This document shows positions 22,740 to 33,529 of a DNA stretch of 64,000 bases, one piece after another (the first letter of the stretch is position 1; every line of letters starts with the position of its first letter). The position numbers and the translations under genes were made by a program. Source of the stretch: Rhizomys pruinosus. Taxonomy: Eukaryota; Chordata; Mammalia; Rodentia; Spalacidae. The notes under the pieces are model-generated. The model saw nothing but the letters and a program-made list of their open reading frames with translations, made no database searches and had not been told where the DNA came from. The stretch is from contig VZQC01010581.1 in assembly GCA_009823505.1 (NCBI GenBank), forward strand, positions 855,153 through 919,152. Reading direction: 5' to 3'.

Positions 22740-23480
22740 GACCTCTTACCTGGACCTATGTCTGGTGATTTTTGCCAGAGAAATTTGGGAGGGAAGAAAT
22801 CAGGTAATTGGAACCAGTGACAGTCCTTTGCAAGGCTGAAGCAAAGTAATCACAATTACTGTGTTTCCCAATTCCACCACTACCTCTCAGTCACCCTTTA
22901 TCTGTTTCCCCCATCTTAACAAAGGACAGCGTTTGCAGGAAGCTGATACTTATGGTGGTTGCAGATTCTGGTCTTGCAGTTTGGAGAGTGTTCACAGCCC
23001 CAAGAAGCCTGTTTCAAATCCAAAATAACCAGGTTAAAATTAATATACAGGACCCCTGGAGTGAGTGCTGGAAAGCTGGAGTACAGGGAAAACTCCACCA
23101 TTATAGCAATGCCTGGTACCCTGCGGCAGATATCCGTATCTCTAGCCAGCTTGTTCTAGTTCCTCAACTCATCCTCACTCAATCCCACATTCTGTTACAG
23201 GAATCCAAAATGGAAGGAAAGCTGCAGTCCACTGTAACATGGCCTCAGTACACTGAATACACCAGAGATCTCCTCAATTACACCGCCCACCTTAATGTCT
23301 CCCAGTGTTTTTTCTGTGCATCCCTCACATGCCCTCTTTTCACTGCCATTCCCTCTAACACCTCTTTACAGGAATCTGCCCCCAAGAAGACAGAGCCAGT
23401 GTTTCTCAGCATTCCTCTCTTCAACCAACTCACTACACTTCCTATTTGTTTAGCGAGAGCTGCAGCAGCATCTCCTTAAT
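22740..23480 (+). pseudogene. Endogenous retrovirus env remnant (surface subunit), 3' truncated
   Basis: A 175-codon frame (22952-23479) follows the integrase region, where env is expected. It has Asn-glycosylation sequons close together (NYT, NVS, NTS) and a cysteine-rich stretch QCFFCASLTC, which suits a retroviral surface glycoprotein. No fusion peptide, transmembrane segment or 3' LTR follows: the frame runs into L1 sequence at about 23,480. Assignment rests on position and composition, so it is moderate. Confidence 0.5.
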
Positions 23481-23483
23481 TAT

Positions 23484-25609
23484 TAATGATTGTGAACACT
23501 TTTTAAGATCTTTCTTAGCCATCTTTAATTCCTCATTGGTCAAGTCTCTGTTCAGCTCTTTACTCCATCCTTTGAGGAGGTCATTTGTTTTCTTCTTTGT
23601 TTTTTGATTAGTTTATATATTCTTGACATTAATGCTCTAACAGATGTATCACTGGTAAAGATTTTCTCTCACTCTGTGGGTTTTCTCCTCACTTCCTTGA
23701 TTGTTTCACTGTACAGAAGCTGTTGAGTTTGATGAGGTCCCATTTGTTGATGGTTGACATTATTTCCTGTTCAGCTTCTGTCTAATTTAGAAAGTCTTTT
23801 CCTACACTTATGTCTTGTAGGTGGTTGCCAACTTTTTCTTCTATCACCTTCAGGGTTTCAGGCTTCATGTTGAGATCTTTGATTGATTTGGAGTTTATTT
23901 TTGTATAAGGTGAGAGGCAGGAGCTGAATTTTGTTCTTCTACAAATGGTGATCCAATTTTGCCAGCACCATTTGCTGAAGATGCTATCCTTACTCCACTG
24001 AGGGTTTTTGCCCCTTTGTCAAATATGTGGTGGTGGAAATTTTATCAGCTCAAGTTTGGATCTTCAGTTTTGTTCCATTGGTCAACGGGTCTGTTTTTGT
24101 GCCAGTACCAGGTTGTCTTTACGACTATGGCCCTGTAATATAATTTGAAGTCTGTTAGAGCAATCCTCCCTGTATTGCATTTTTCACTCAGGGTTGCTTT
24201 AGCTATTCAGGGTCTTTTGTTTTTCTATATGAATTTAACAATTTTTTCCCCAAGTCTGTGAAGAAGCTCATAGGGATTTTGATTAGGATTGCATTGAATC
24301 TGTATAACAATTTGGGTGAAATGGACATTTTTACTATATTAATTTTCCCAACCCAGGAGCAAGGGAGATCCTTCCATCTTTTGATGACATTTTCAATCTC
24401 CTTCCTCAGGAATTTAAAATTTTTGTGGTAGAGGTCTTTGGTATCCTTGGTTAGGTTTGTTCCCAGGTATCTCTCTTATTATTTTTGAGGATATCGTGAG
24501 TGGGAAGGTCTTCTTATATTCCTTCTCCCCTTGTTTACTGTTGGTGTAAAGAAAAGCTACTGATTTTTTTAGGTTAATTTTGTAGCCCACCACTTTACTA
24601 AAACTCTTAATCATTTCTAGAAGTTTTCTGGTGGAGTTTTTAGCATCTCTTAGGTAAACCGTCATATCATCTGCAAAAAGGGATAGCTTAAATTCTTCTT
24701 TTCTGATTAGTACTCCTTTAATGTCTTTCTCTTACCTTATTGCCCTAGCAAGTGTTTCAAGGAGTATGTTGAAGAGGAGTGGCCATAAGGGGCAGCCTTA
24801 CTGGGTTCACACCTTTAAGGGAAATGGTTCCAGTTTTTCTCCATTTAGGATGATGTTGGCAGTGGGTTTGCTATACATGGCTTTGATCATGTTGAGGAAT
24901 GTTCCTTTCAGTCCTATTCCCTCTAGGATTTTAAACATGAAGGGATGCTGGATCTCGTCAAAGGCTTTTTCTGCATATATTGAGATGATCGTGTGTTTTT
25001 TGTGTTTCAGTCCATTTATGTGTTTTATGATATTTATTGATTTATGTATGTTGAACCATCGCTGCATCTCTGGTATGACTCCAAGTTGATCATGGTGGAT
25101 GATCTTTTTTGATGTGGGTCTGTATGCAATTTGCAAGTATTTTGTTGAGAATTTTTGCATCTATGTTCATTAGTGAGATGGGTCTATAGCTTTCTTTTTT
25201 GCTTGTATCTTTGCATGGTTTTGATATTAGAGTGATGCTGGCTTCATAGAAGGAGTTTGGGAGATTTTCCTCTGTTTGTATCCTGTTGAACAATTTGAGT
25301 ACCTATGGTTGTAAGAACTCTTTAAATGTTTTATAGAATTCTGCTATGAAACTATCCGGACCAGGGCTTTTTTTAGTTGGGAGGTTTTTTAATTACATCT
25401 TCAATTTCCTCAAATATTATGGGTCTGTTTAAACTGTTAATCTCTACTTGGCTAAGCTTTGTTGGTTCCCAGGATTTCAGATATTCATCCATTTCTCTTA
25501 GGTTTTCAAATTTAGTGGAGTATAGGCTTTTGAAGTATTCCTGTATGATTGTCTCAATATTTTCTTTGTTGTGATGTTTCCCCTTTCATCATGAATACTA
25601 TCGATTTGG

Positions 25610-25651
<42 letters not shown>

Positions 25652-26760
25652 TAACTGGGCTAGAAGTCTAACTATGTTTTCAAAAAAACAGCTTTTGGAT
25701 TCGTTGATTTTATGTATTGTTTTCTTTGTTTATATTTCACTGATTTTTGCTCTGATTTTTGTTATTTCTTCCTGTCTGTTGGGTTTAGGGTTCATTTGTT
25801 GTTGTCTCTCAAGTGTTTTTAGCTGCAGTGTTAGATCATTTATTTGTTCCCTTTCTGGTTTTTTGATGTGGGCACTGAGGGCTATAAATTTCCCTCTCAA
25901 GGCTGCTTTTAAAGTGTCCCACAGGTTTTGTTGTGTTGTATTGTCTTTTTCAGTCAGTTCAATGAATACTTTTATTTCACTCTTTATTTCTTCCCTGACC
26001 CATTCATTATTCAGGATTGCATTTTTAGTATCCATGTGTTCTTGTAGCTATTTGGACTCATTCTGGTGTTCATATTGAGCCTTTTTGCACTGTAGTCTGA
26101 TAGAATGTATGGAATAATTTCAATCCTTTTGTATTTGTTGACGTTTCTTTTGTGCCCCAGTATGTGGTCGATTTTGGAGAATGTTCCATGAGGTGCTGAG
26201 TAGAAAGTATATTCACTGGTGTTTGGATGGAGTATTCTGTAGATGTCTGTGAGGTCCATTTAGTATATTGTATTGTTCAGTTCTGATGTCTCTCTGTTTA
26301 TTTTTTTGTGCTGTTGATCTATCCAAGGGGCTCAGTGGGGTGTTGAAGTCCCCCAGTATTAATGTGTTAGGATTAATCTGTGTCTTGAGGTCCTGCAGAG
26401 TAGTGTTTATAAAGTTAGGTGCACCAGAGTTTGGTGCATAGACATTTAGGATTGTGAAGTCTTTATGGTTCATTGTTTCTTTGACAAGGATGTAATAGCC
26501 CTCTTTGTCTCTTCTGATAAATTTTACTTTGAGATCTATTTTGTCTGATATTAGAATAGCCACTCTGGCTTGTTTCTTGGTACTATTCGCTTGGAATACT
26601 TTTTTTCCATCCTTTCACTCTAAGGTGGTGTCTGTCCTTGAGGGTGAGATGGGTTTTTTGCAGACAGCATATAGGATTCAGTTTCCTAATCAATTCTCCC
26701 AGTCTATGTCTTTTGATTGAGGAGTTTAGACCATTAGTATTTAAGGTTATTATTATTTTT
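23484..26760 (-). mobile_element. Antisense L1 body: ORF2 (RT and endonuclease), 5' truncated
   Basis: Continuation of the L1 whose 3' end is at 17421-18052. Minus-strand ORF2 pieces are clear: an endonuclease fragment at 26213-26563 with ILGDFNTPLSPLDRS; then 26011-26259 with TFSKIDHILGHK; RT pieces at 25090-25293 ([17 protein letters not shown]) and 24807-25160; and the RT active-site motif FADDM at about 24655-24690. The element ends close to the ORF2 start (ttaaatactaatggtctaaa on the minus strand, near 26745), so ORF1 and the 5'UTR are absent. Stops and frameshifts separate the frames, so it is inactive. Confidence 0.92.
25613..25649 (+). repeat. (CT)n microsatellite inside the L1
   Basis: About 18 CT dinucleotides interrupt the L1 ORF2. 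The second L1 copy lacks this expansion at the matching place (near 41215). Confidence 0.95.
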
Positions 26761-26764
26761 TACT

Positions 26765-26930
26765 AAGTAAAACACTATTTATGTAGATGTTAAAGAAGAA
26801 ACAACAACAAAAAGCCACAGCAGCAATACTGTAGCTTCCCAGTGTTCTCTGAACAATCTCATCCTCCCACCCCCTACTAACCCATATTCTATGTTATGTT
26901 CACCATTTCCTCTGTTTTGCATGTTTCTCT
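26765..26930. other. Unassigned short stretch
   Basis: Between the L1 5' truncation point and the next L1 3'UTR-like piece. Not recognised. Confidence 0.35.
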
Positions 26931-27045
26931 TTTTTAATGAATTAAAGATAATTTTTTACATACATAAATATATACATACATACATGCATAAACATATCAC
27001 CTGAGTTTTCTTCCTTCCTTTTTTTTTTTTTTGCTAAAAGATGTT
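26930..27045 (-). mobile_element. L1 3'UTR-like fragment, antisense
   Basis: Shares 'acataaatatatacatacat', 'catatcacctga', a poly-T and 'gctaaaa' in order with the antisense L1 3'UTR at 28900-28985. It abuts the ERV-L LTR fragment. Confidence 0.5.
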
Positions 27046-27290
27046 ATGTTGTATCCCTCTGCTGTGGCCCTTTTACACTGCCTGCTGGCAGAATGTAACG
27101 CCCACCTTTGGGGTGGGCCATCCGGGTTGAGGTGGTCCAATCCGAAGGTCCTTTTTCTCTTATTTGTTCCTTAGTCCAGTCAAGTTGACAGCCAAGATTA
27201 ACCATCACAAGTCCACCCCTTGTCAATTTGACACCCAATAAATAGCCTCTCCTTATGTTATGCTTAAATGTCAATTGCAAACAATGGCAA
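27045..27290 (-). mobile_element. ERV-L 3' end and LTR fragment, antisense
   Basis: On the minus strand a TG-start LTR-like sequence (tgtgatggttaatcttggct, about 27213 downward) follows ERV-L internal sequence in the expected order. It is cut off at about 27045. The LTR family name is not assigned. Confidence 0.5.
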
Positions 27291-27499
27291 GGTCATAATT
27301 CCACCCAACATGTTATAAGTGTCTCATGTGCAATAGCAAAACATTATATCTTAGAGTAGGTGGTAATGTCCTTGAGGAACACTTAGTCCTTCAGTATCTA
27401 ATAACCTAAATATGACAACAATTAACACTTATCTCAGTTGCACATTCAAAAGGGAACAACACAAGTATCTGCTTAATATACATATATCTATATCTATAT

Positions 27500-27504
27500 G
27501 TCTA

Positions 27505-27553
<49 letters not shown>
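27500..27553 (+). repeat. (TATC)n microsatellite
   Basis: About 11-12 tandem TATC units inside the ERV-L remnant, preceded by imperfect TATA/TATC repeats. Confidence 0.95.
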
Positions 27554-27597
27554 GAACAAGCACATTCTTAACCAAATAGGACAAAAGTTAATATCTA

Positions 27598-28410
27598 TTA
27601 TAATCCACATTTCTGCAACTGGTCCCATGGCCTCAGCTGATATTTATGACTACCTTCTTCTACTACCCATTCTGTATTTCCTTCAGCATCAACAAGCACC
27701 TCTGCAGGTCTTGGCCCTTTCCCTGGAGGAGTGACCCATACCTTCATTCCTGAAGGGTCTGGGCCATTTGTTGTCCTGTCTGGTTTGGGTTGTTGGAGTT
27801 TCCCATTGTCCTTAATCATAGGACATGGTAGCACCAGAAGGTGCCCTACAGCATCTCCTGCATTCCAGACATAATCTTTCTTGCCCCCATTGTAGAGAAA
27901 AAGTCCAATTTACTCCTGGTAGTCTGGATCAATCATTCCTCCTACTATTGTTATTCCTTCCTTAGCCTGTTGGCTTAAGGGCAGTAGAAGCCCAAACTGG
28001 CCAGGAGGAAGTCTTAGCTTCCAGTTCAATGGAACATTTGCTGTATCTCCTGGCAAAAGCACTCCTTCCTTTGGAGCCAAAACATCTAGACCAGCAGAAC
28101 GCAAGGTCATGGGTACAGGAAGCAAAAATTTTCCTACTGGGTCACTAGGGAGTGGAATCAATCCCACTTCCACCCCTTGGTTCCTGGACCCATGAATTCT
28201 GGCTATAGGAGAAACAGTACCATATAGTGGGCGCTGATTCAAAGCATATACTGCCTGCTGGAGAACCTTGCCCCAGCCCTCCAGGGTATTGCTACATAAT
28301 TGGTGCTGTAACTGTGTCTTCAAGAGGCCATTCCATAATTCTATCAAGCCAGCTGCTTCTGGGTGGTGTGAGTGGTACCAGCCTAAGAAAGAGATGTATG
28401 TTGCAAGCAA
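27598..28410 (-). pseudogene. ERV-L pol remnant: integrase C-terminal part plus dUTPase
   Basis: Minus-strand frame 27910-28410 (166 codons) starts in an integrase core (WYHSHHPEAAGLIELWNGLL keeps the conserved Glu region), passes through LQQAVYALNQRPLYG and continues into a dUTPase. dUTPase motifs are visible: SAGLDV (motif 1), LPPGQFGLLLP (motif 2-like) and IVGGMIDPDYQE (motif 3, with the catalytic-site Asp). A dUTPase placed after integrase is the hallmark of class III ERV-L elements; in betaretroviruses it lies by protease. A second frame (27598-27834) holds the region after the dUTPase (GPDPSGMKVWVTPPGKGPRP). RT, RNase H and gag are absent. The frame join near 27,900 is broken, and the element is fragmentary. 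Confidence 0.9.
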
Positions 28411-28696
28411 AGCTGGAAGAGCTGAGCCATTTAAGCCCTTTGGAAGTCAAATCCCAGAGGTTTCATGTGGAGCTACTGGACTTGGCGTTTGCCCTCCTGG
28501 TTTTTGGTCTTGCTTTGGTCCTATATTTCCTCACTATGCCTCTGTTTCTCCCTTTTGGAATGGGAATGTGTATTGGGTTCCACTGTATTTTGGGAGAATG
28601 TATTTTTCTTTTTTTTGAGAATGTATTTTTCTTTTGATTTTACAGGAGCTTACAGTTAAGAGATTGGCCTGGGTCTCAGAAGAGACTTTGGACTGT
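28411..28696 (+). mobile_element. MaLR internal sequence, left part
   Basis: 'gagctgagccatttaagccc', 'tttggaatgggaatgtgtat' and 'gattttacaggagcttacag' match in order the internal sequence of the second MaLR copy at 46130-46340. The match is interrupted at about 28697 by an L1 3' end and resumes at about 29180. Confidence 0.85.
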
Positions 28697-29179
28697 AGAT
28701 ATTTTATTGTTATTAAACTTTTTCCATACATCATACATCATTTCTCAATCTAATTTAGAGTCACTTCCCTTTCCTTCCTTCCCACCCCACCTGAGTTCCT
28801 GCACTGTGCCATACATGTCTTGCAACTTTTTCTGAGTCTTTCCAGAGTTTTTTTTCCAGTTCTTTTGTTGTTGTTCTCTCTAACTTGTATTGCTTCAATA
28901 TATATAGTTATATATATACATAAATATATACATACATACACATATCACCTGAATTGGAGGATTTTTTTTTTTTTGCTAAAATATGTCTTGTTTTCCTTAA
29001 GGGAGTGTTTGAAGGTTCCTGCTTGGCAAGCCCAAACAGCCATCAATCTTGCCTTTGTGCTCCACACTGGGGTCTTTCCCTCCCATGGTCCCCCAAATGA
29101 AGTCCAGTAAGCATGCATCCTGTCTTGATCTTCCTGTACTGACCTCCATGATACAGCCCAGGTTAGACTGTTGACTTTT
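28697..29179 (-). mobile_element. L1 3'UTR, antisense, inserted in the MaLR element
   Basis: Same sequence family as 44236-44790: T-rich left end, 'cccaccccacctgagttcct', a poly-T with 'gctaaaa', then 'ggcaagcccaaacagccatc' and 'tgtcttgatcttcctgtact'. It separates two halves of the MaLR internal region that are adjacent in the 46-kb copy, so it inserted later. It contains no ORF2 sequence: a strongly 5'-truncated L1. Confidence 0.8.
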
Positions 29180-29281
29180 TATAGTATTGAGACTGGTAAA
29201 GACTATGGGGACTTTTAAAGTTGCACTAAATGCATTTTGCATTTTATATGGTCATGAGCCTGTGGGGGCCAGGGAGTAGAA
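29180..29281 (+). mobile_element. MaLR internal sequence, right part
   Basis: 'gagactggtaaagactatgg', 'actaaatgcattttgcattt' and 'atatggtcatgagcctgtgg' match 46410-46490 and lead into the LTR. Confidence 0.85.
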
Positions 29282-29631
29282 TGTGGTGGTGGTTTGAATG
29301 AGAATGTCCCCCATAGGCCTCAAGTATTTAGACATTTTGTCCCCACTTGGTGGTGCTGTTTTGGGAGATCTCAGAAAGTGTGGCCATGCTGGAGGAAGTA
29401 CGACACTGGGGGCAGGCTTAGTGAGTTCAACAAGCCTCTCTCTTAGCTTCCTGTGCTCATTAGAAGATGTGAACCTCAGCTTTCTTCTCCAGCCCCTGCC
29501 ACCATGCCTCCCCACCACAATGGACTCTAATTCCCTGGAACCATCAATCGTAAGCTCAAATAAACTCTTCCTTTTATAAGTTCCCTTGGTCATGATGGTT
29601 TTATCACAGCAACAGAAAAGTGACTAATACA
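29282..29631 (+). mobile_element. MaLR (ORR1-like) 3' LTR
   Basis: Starts at tgtggtggtggtttgaatga, carries 'gtcccccataggcctcaagt' and the poly(A) region 'cataaactc'-like (here caaataaactcttccttt), and ends 'atcacagcaacagaaaagtg' then actaataca. It is full length and continues the internal region upstream. The subfamily name is tentative. Confidence 0.8.
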
Positions 29632-29632
29632 G

Positions 29633-29782
29633 TCGTTAAGAGCACACACCCTTGCAGAACACAGGGTTCAGTTCCATGCATGCACATCAAGTGGCTACAA
29701 CTATCTGTACAAAATTCCAGAGTGTCTCATGCTTTCTTCTGGACTCTGTGGGTACCTGTGCACATGTAAGGATACATATTAG
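29633..29782 (+). repeat. Old B2/B3-like SINE
   Basis: 'gtcgttaagagcacacaccc', 'aacacagggttcagttccat' and 'cttctggactctgtgggtac' are diverged B2/B3 landmarks. It directly precedes a younger B2. Confidence 0.6.
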
Positions 29783-29997
29783 GGGCTGGAGAGATGGCCT
29801 AGCAGTCAAGAGCACTGACTGCTCTTGCAGAGGACCTGGGTTTGATTCCCAGGACCCACATGGTGGCTAAGAACCGTCTTTAACTCCAGTTCCAGGGGAA
29901 TGTGTCACCCTCTTTTGACCTCCGTGGCATTGCACAACACGGGTGCACCAACCTACATGCAGACAGTACACTCATACACATAAAAAATAATAAATAG
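29783..29997 (+). repeat. B2 SINE
   Basis: gggctggagagatggcctag through 'catgcagacagtacactcat' to an A-rich tail. Lacks the internal near-duplication seen in other copies. A B1 follows without a gap. Confidence 0.95.
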
Positions 29998-30152
29998 CCG
30001 GGCATGGTGGCACACACCTTTAATTCTAGCACTCAGGAGACAGAGGCATGTGGATCTTTGTGAGTTCAAGGCCAGCCTGGTCTACAGAGTGAGTTCCAGG
30101 ACAGCTGGGGCTACAGGGAGACCCTGTCTCAAAAAGACCAAAAAATAAAATA
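29998..30152 (+). repeat. B1 SINE joined to the B2 tail
   Basis: gccgggcatggtggcacaca through accctgtctcaaaaagacc. It starts right at the B2 tail and ends at a single undetermined base (30153). Confidence 0.95.
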
Positions 30153-30153
30153 N
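30153..30153. other. Single undetermined base (N)
   Basis: An isolated N at the junction between the B1 tail and the next LTR. May mark an assembly join. Confidence 0.95.
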
Positions 30154-30159
30154 CATTCC

Positions 30160-30488
30160 ATAGGACTGGCCTGTGTCCAAGTCTGTGGTGGACCTTCGTG
30201 ACTCTGAGTGAAGTGGAAGGGCCCAGCGCACTATGGGCATTGGAACTCTTAGGAAGATTGTTTTGTATTGTATAAGAAAGCTGGCTGAGCACAGCCCAGG
30301 AGAGCAAACCAGTAAGTAGCATACCTCCATGGGCTGTGCTTCAGCTCCTGACTCAAGGTTCCTGCTACCTTGCGCTGCCTCAGTGATGAACTGTGACCCA
30401 GAAGATGTAAGGGGAATAAAATCTTTCCTCCCCAAGTGGGTTTCAGTTAGACTGTTTTGTCACAGCAAATGATGGCAAACCAGAACAG
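30160..30488 (+). mobile_element. MaLR (MT/MLT1-related) LTR, 5' truncated
   Basis: 'ggactggcctgtgtccaagt', 'gtattgtataagaaagctgg' (TATA-like area), 'ctccatgggctgtgcttcag', AATAAA at about 30415, and the end 'tttgtcacagcaaatgatgg'. Same LTR family as 31668-32100; the first part is missing. Confidence 0.7.
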
Positions 30489-31174
30489 CAATTGGTACTA
30501 GGATTGTGTGCTATTAGCTTGACAGACCTGACCTTGGTGTGAAAGAGAGGCTAAGAAAGTGTTTGGAAAATTGGGATAGAATCTGTGGGTTCTGATTTGC
30601 TGGGGCTGAAGAGTCAGCTGAATTACCTGATCATAATTACACAGGTGTGTGTTCCAGAGAGGGCCCAGGGCCTCTCTATGAAGGTGGAAGCAGGACTTGA
30701 TAGTGAGTAAGAGTTTCCAATAAGGTTCTGGTGTTCAAAGCTTGAAGGGGTCACAGAGAGCAGTTGAGGCCTGGCAGTAAGAGAGGCCAGGAAAGGGCAT
30801 TGGTGAAAATCCAGCCCTGTTTACAGGATTTAAGGGTTCATGAAGAGAATGTGAGATGCTGCATAAGGAGAGATCAGAAGACCCTACTGATGAGGGTGCA
30901 GCCTCAGTTTCAAGGAAGACTCCAGCTTTTTGGAGATGCCAGGACCATGGGATGACCAACAAGGGCAGTAACACATATGCAATGGAGCTGGCCTCTCCTG
31001 TCAGGCAAGTTATTGTGAGTGAATCCCTGTTATCCAGGCTTGAACTATTTGCATGGAAATAGGTTTTGCTTAGATGTGCCCAATCCTTCCCTTTGGAAAT
31101 AAGACAGCACTTGTTTTGACTTTATTCAGGAATCCACAGAGAGGATCCTTTTAAAAGCTACAGTAAAGTTTGAA
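30489..31174. other. Sequence adjoining the LTRs, not assigned
   Basis: Lies between two LTRs of one family (30160-30488 and 31668-32100) in the same orientation, so it may be MaLR internal sequence. No retroviral motif was found to confirm this. Confidence 0.35.
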
Positions 31175-31186
31175 GTGTTTGGATTT

Positions 31187-31407
31187 ATTTATTTATTTAT
31201 TTATTTAATGTGTATGAATGTACTATCTGCATGTAGGTTTGTGCACCCGGGTCGTGCAATGCTGTGGAGGTCAGAAGAGGGTGTCAGATTCCCCTGGAAC
31301 TGGAGTTAAAGATGGTTCTCAACCGTCATCTGGGTACTGGGGATCAAACCCAGGTCCTCTGTAAGAGTAGTCAGTGCTCTTAACCACTAGGCCATCTCTC
31401 CAGCCCT
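31187..31407 (-). repeat. B2 SINE, antisense, with target duplication
   Basis: T-rich tail (atttatttattta...), then 'aggtcagaagagggtgtcag', then 'ccatctctccagccc'. Flanked by gtgtttggattt at 31175-31186 and 31408-31419. Confidence 0.95.
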
Positions 31408-31437
31408 GTGTTTGGATTTTTTTAAGGACAGTAGGTC

Positions 31438-31578
31438 TTTTTGAGACCGGGTCTTTCTTTAGTCCCAGCTGCCCTGGAACTCCCTATGTAGACCAGGCTG
31501 GTCTTGAACTCACAGAGATCTGCCTGCTTCTGCCTGTGGAGTGCTGGGATTAAAGATGTATGCAACCACACCTGGTAG
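31438..31578 (-). repeat. B1 SINE, antisense
   Basis: 'tttgagaccgggtctttctt', 'tagaccaggctggtcttgaa' and 'gtgctgggattaaagatgta'. Confidence 0.93.
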
Positions 31579-31667
31579 GAAGTAGGTCTTTTAAGGTTGT
31601 ACTGTCTTATGTTGTGATATTGACATCATACCTGGGGATACAAAATGGAAAGTGGGTGATTTAATAT

Positions 31668-32100
31668 TGATATGTTTGTATGTGTCAAGTTGACAAGGGA
31701 TCAGTTGTGCTTGGGAGATTTACTTACAAACTTGACACACACTGGGGAATTTCCTCCACTGGTCTGGCCTGTGGACAAGTCTTTAGTGCAACTTCTTCAC
31801 TGCTGAGTGATGTGAGAGGGCCCAGCTGACTATGGTCAGTGTCACCACTGGACAGGTTGTTCTGTTCTGTATAAGAACGCGGGCTCTGCATGGACCAGGG
31901 CTACAAGGCAGTAAACAGAGCTCCTCCATGGCCTGTGCTTCAGCTCCTACCTCCAGGATCCTGCCCTGAGTTCCCACCTTGGGTTCCCTCAGTGCTGAAC
32001 AGTGATCCAGGAGTTGTAAGCTTAATAAATACCCCCATTCTTCCCCAAGTTGGTTTTGGTCAGAGTGTTTTGTCACAGCAAATGAAGGCAAACTAGAACA
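31668..32100 (+). mobile_element. MaLR (MT/MLT1-related) LTR
   Basis: Contains 'gtgtcaagttgacaaggga', 'ctggtctggcctgtggacaa', 'ctccatggcctgtgcttcag', AATAAA near 32023 and the end 'tttgtcacagcaaatgaagg'. Nearly full length. Confidence 0.75.
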
Positions 32101-32544
32101 TCACTGTCAATACATTAAGTCTCTACACAGTTACTACTACATTCACAATGACACGCTGACAAAAACCATGTCCACATGTGGTGGTGGTTGTGCTTTGAAT
32201 GAGAGCAATTAGCCACAGGACCCACGTGGAAATGCCTGTCCTGATTTCCCCATGAGGCTGAGACACCATCATTCCAATCTCAGTGTAGAAGCATGAGAGA
32301 GGAGTTGAACACAAAGGGCATCACATACCTAACAGGGGTCTCCCTCCTCTGACAAATATGTATCAGCAGACTACCTGTGTCAGCATTTCTACAAGGCAGC
32401 GAGCCTTCAGTGACATAGTAGCCTAGGTCCCCAGTAACATGAAAGATGCTCCACTCTGGTGGCCTTACCAATGCCCACAGTCCTGGTAACTCCATAATGA
32501 GGGTAAATATAACTTTATCCAGAAACCAATTCAAAAGGTAATCT
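32101..32544. other. Unique sequence, nothing recognised
   Basis: No repeat or exon recognised. Confidence 0.4.
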
Positions 32545-32780
32545 TGGGGGTCAGGGACAGAGCTGAGAGGTGGAGTGCTTGCCTAGTACAGACAAGGCCT
32601 TGAGTTTGATCCCTAGGACCACAGAGAAAGGGAGAGGGAGAGGAAAAAACAATTAGCATAATGGAGAGACCAATGGGTGAGGCAGGAGGATTATGAGCTT
32701 GAGGCCAGAATGAGGTACACACTGAATTGAAGGTCAGCCTTGTCTCAAAGAACAACAAAGAAAAGAAAAAGAAAAAGCTT
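32545..32780 (+). repeat. ID/B1 composite SINE
   Basis: An ID-like head (gtggagtgcttgcctagtac, then gagtttgatccctaggacca) is followed by a degenerate B1-like part (gaggcaggaggattatgagc to cttgtctcaaagaac). Confidence 0.65.
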
Positions 32781-32864
32781 CTCACCATGGGTCCACAAAC
32801 ACACACAAAATTTATGACAAACAAATGATTACAGACCCAAGGAAAACTGAATCAAAAAACATCA

Positions 32865-32990
32865 AATGTGATTTAAGCATTTGGGAAGCAGAGGCAGGCA
32901 GAACTCTGTGAGTTCAAGGATACCAGTCTACAGAGCAAGTTCCAGGCCAGCTGGGACTACAGAGAGACCCTCTCACAAAAACCAAAAATA
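32865..32990 (+). repeat. B1 SINE, diverged
   Basis: 'gcatttgggaagcagaggca', 'ccaggccagctgggactaca', ending gagaccctctcacaaaaacc. Confidence 0.8.
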
Positions 32991-33154
32991 TATGACTTAA
33001 AATGAACAGAAAGCAATTCTCGTCACTGTACCTCATGTCGGAAATGTTAACAGTAAACAAATTGTTTCTTCACAACTGGCACTGGTCAGCTGAACACAAG
33101 CAGTGACCAACCAATTTCAGAAACTGGGACATACAGCTCTTAGTGAATCTACCT

Positions 33155-33295
33155 AAACACCCTTTTCTTTTCTTTTTTGGTGCTTAGCCCCAACTGGCCT
33201 GGAACTCACTATGTAGACCAGGCTGGCCTTGAACTCACAGTGATCCACCTGCCTCTGCCTCCCAAGTGCTGGGATTAAAGGCATGTACCACCCCA
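33155..33295 (-). repeat. B1 SINE, antisense
   Basis: 'ggcctggaactcactatgta', 'gaccaggctggccttgaact' and 'gtgctgggattaaaggcatg'. A B2 has inserted near its 5' end, duplicating its last bases. Confidence 0.92.
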
Positions 33296-33529
33296 TGGGG
33301 CTGGAGAGATGGCCTAGCGGTTAATTGCGCCAACTGCTCTTGCAGAGGAGCCGGGTTCAATCCCCAGCACCCACATGGCGGCTGAGAACCTTCTGTAACT
33401 CCAGTTCCAGGGGAATCTGACGCCCTCTTCTGACCTCCGCGGCATTGTGCAACACGGGTGCACAAACCTACATGCAGACAGTACATTCATACACATAAAA
33501 AATAAATAAATAAAAAAGAATAAATAAAT
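33296..33529 (+). repeat. B2 SINE inserted in a B1
   Basis: tggggctggagagatggcct to an AAATAAATA-rich tail. The 19-bp target duplication (aaaggcatgtaccacccca, one mismatch in the other copy) lies at 33277-33295 and 33530-33548 and is made of B1 sequence. Confidence 0.95.

Noticed and set aside
22952..23479. Domesticated env (syncytin-like) gene
   Set aside because: No furin site, fusion peptide, immunosuppressive-type region or membrane anchor follows; the frame is cut by the L1 junction.
23484..26760. Potentially active L1
   Set aside because: It lacks ORF1 and 5'UTR, is split by a provirus, and ORF2 has many stops.
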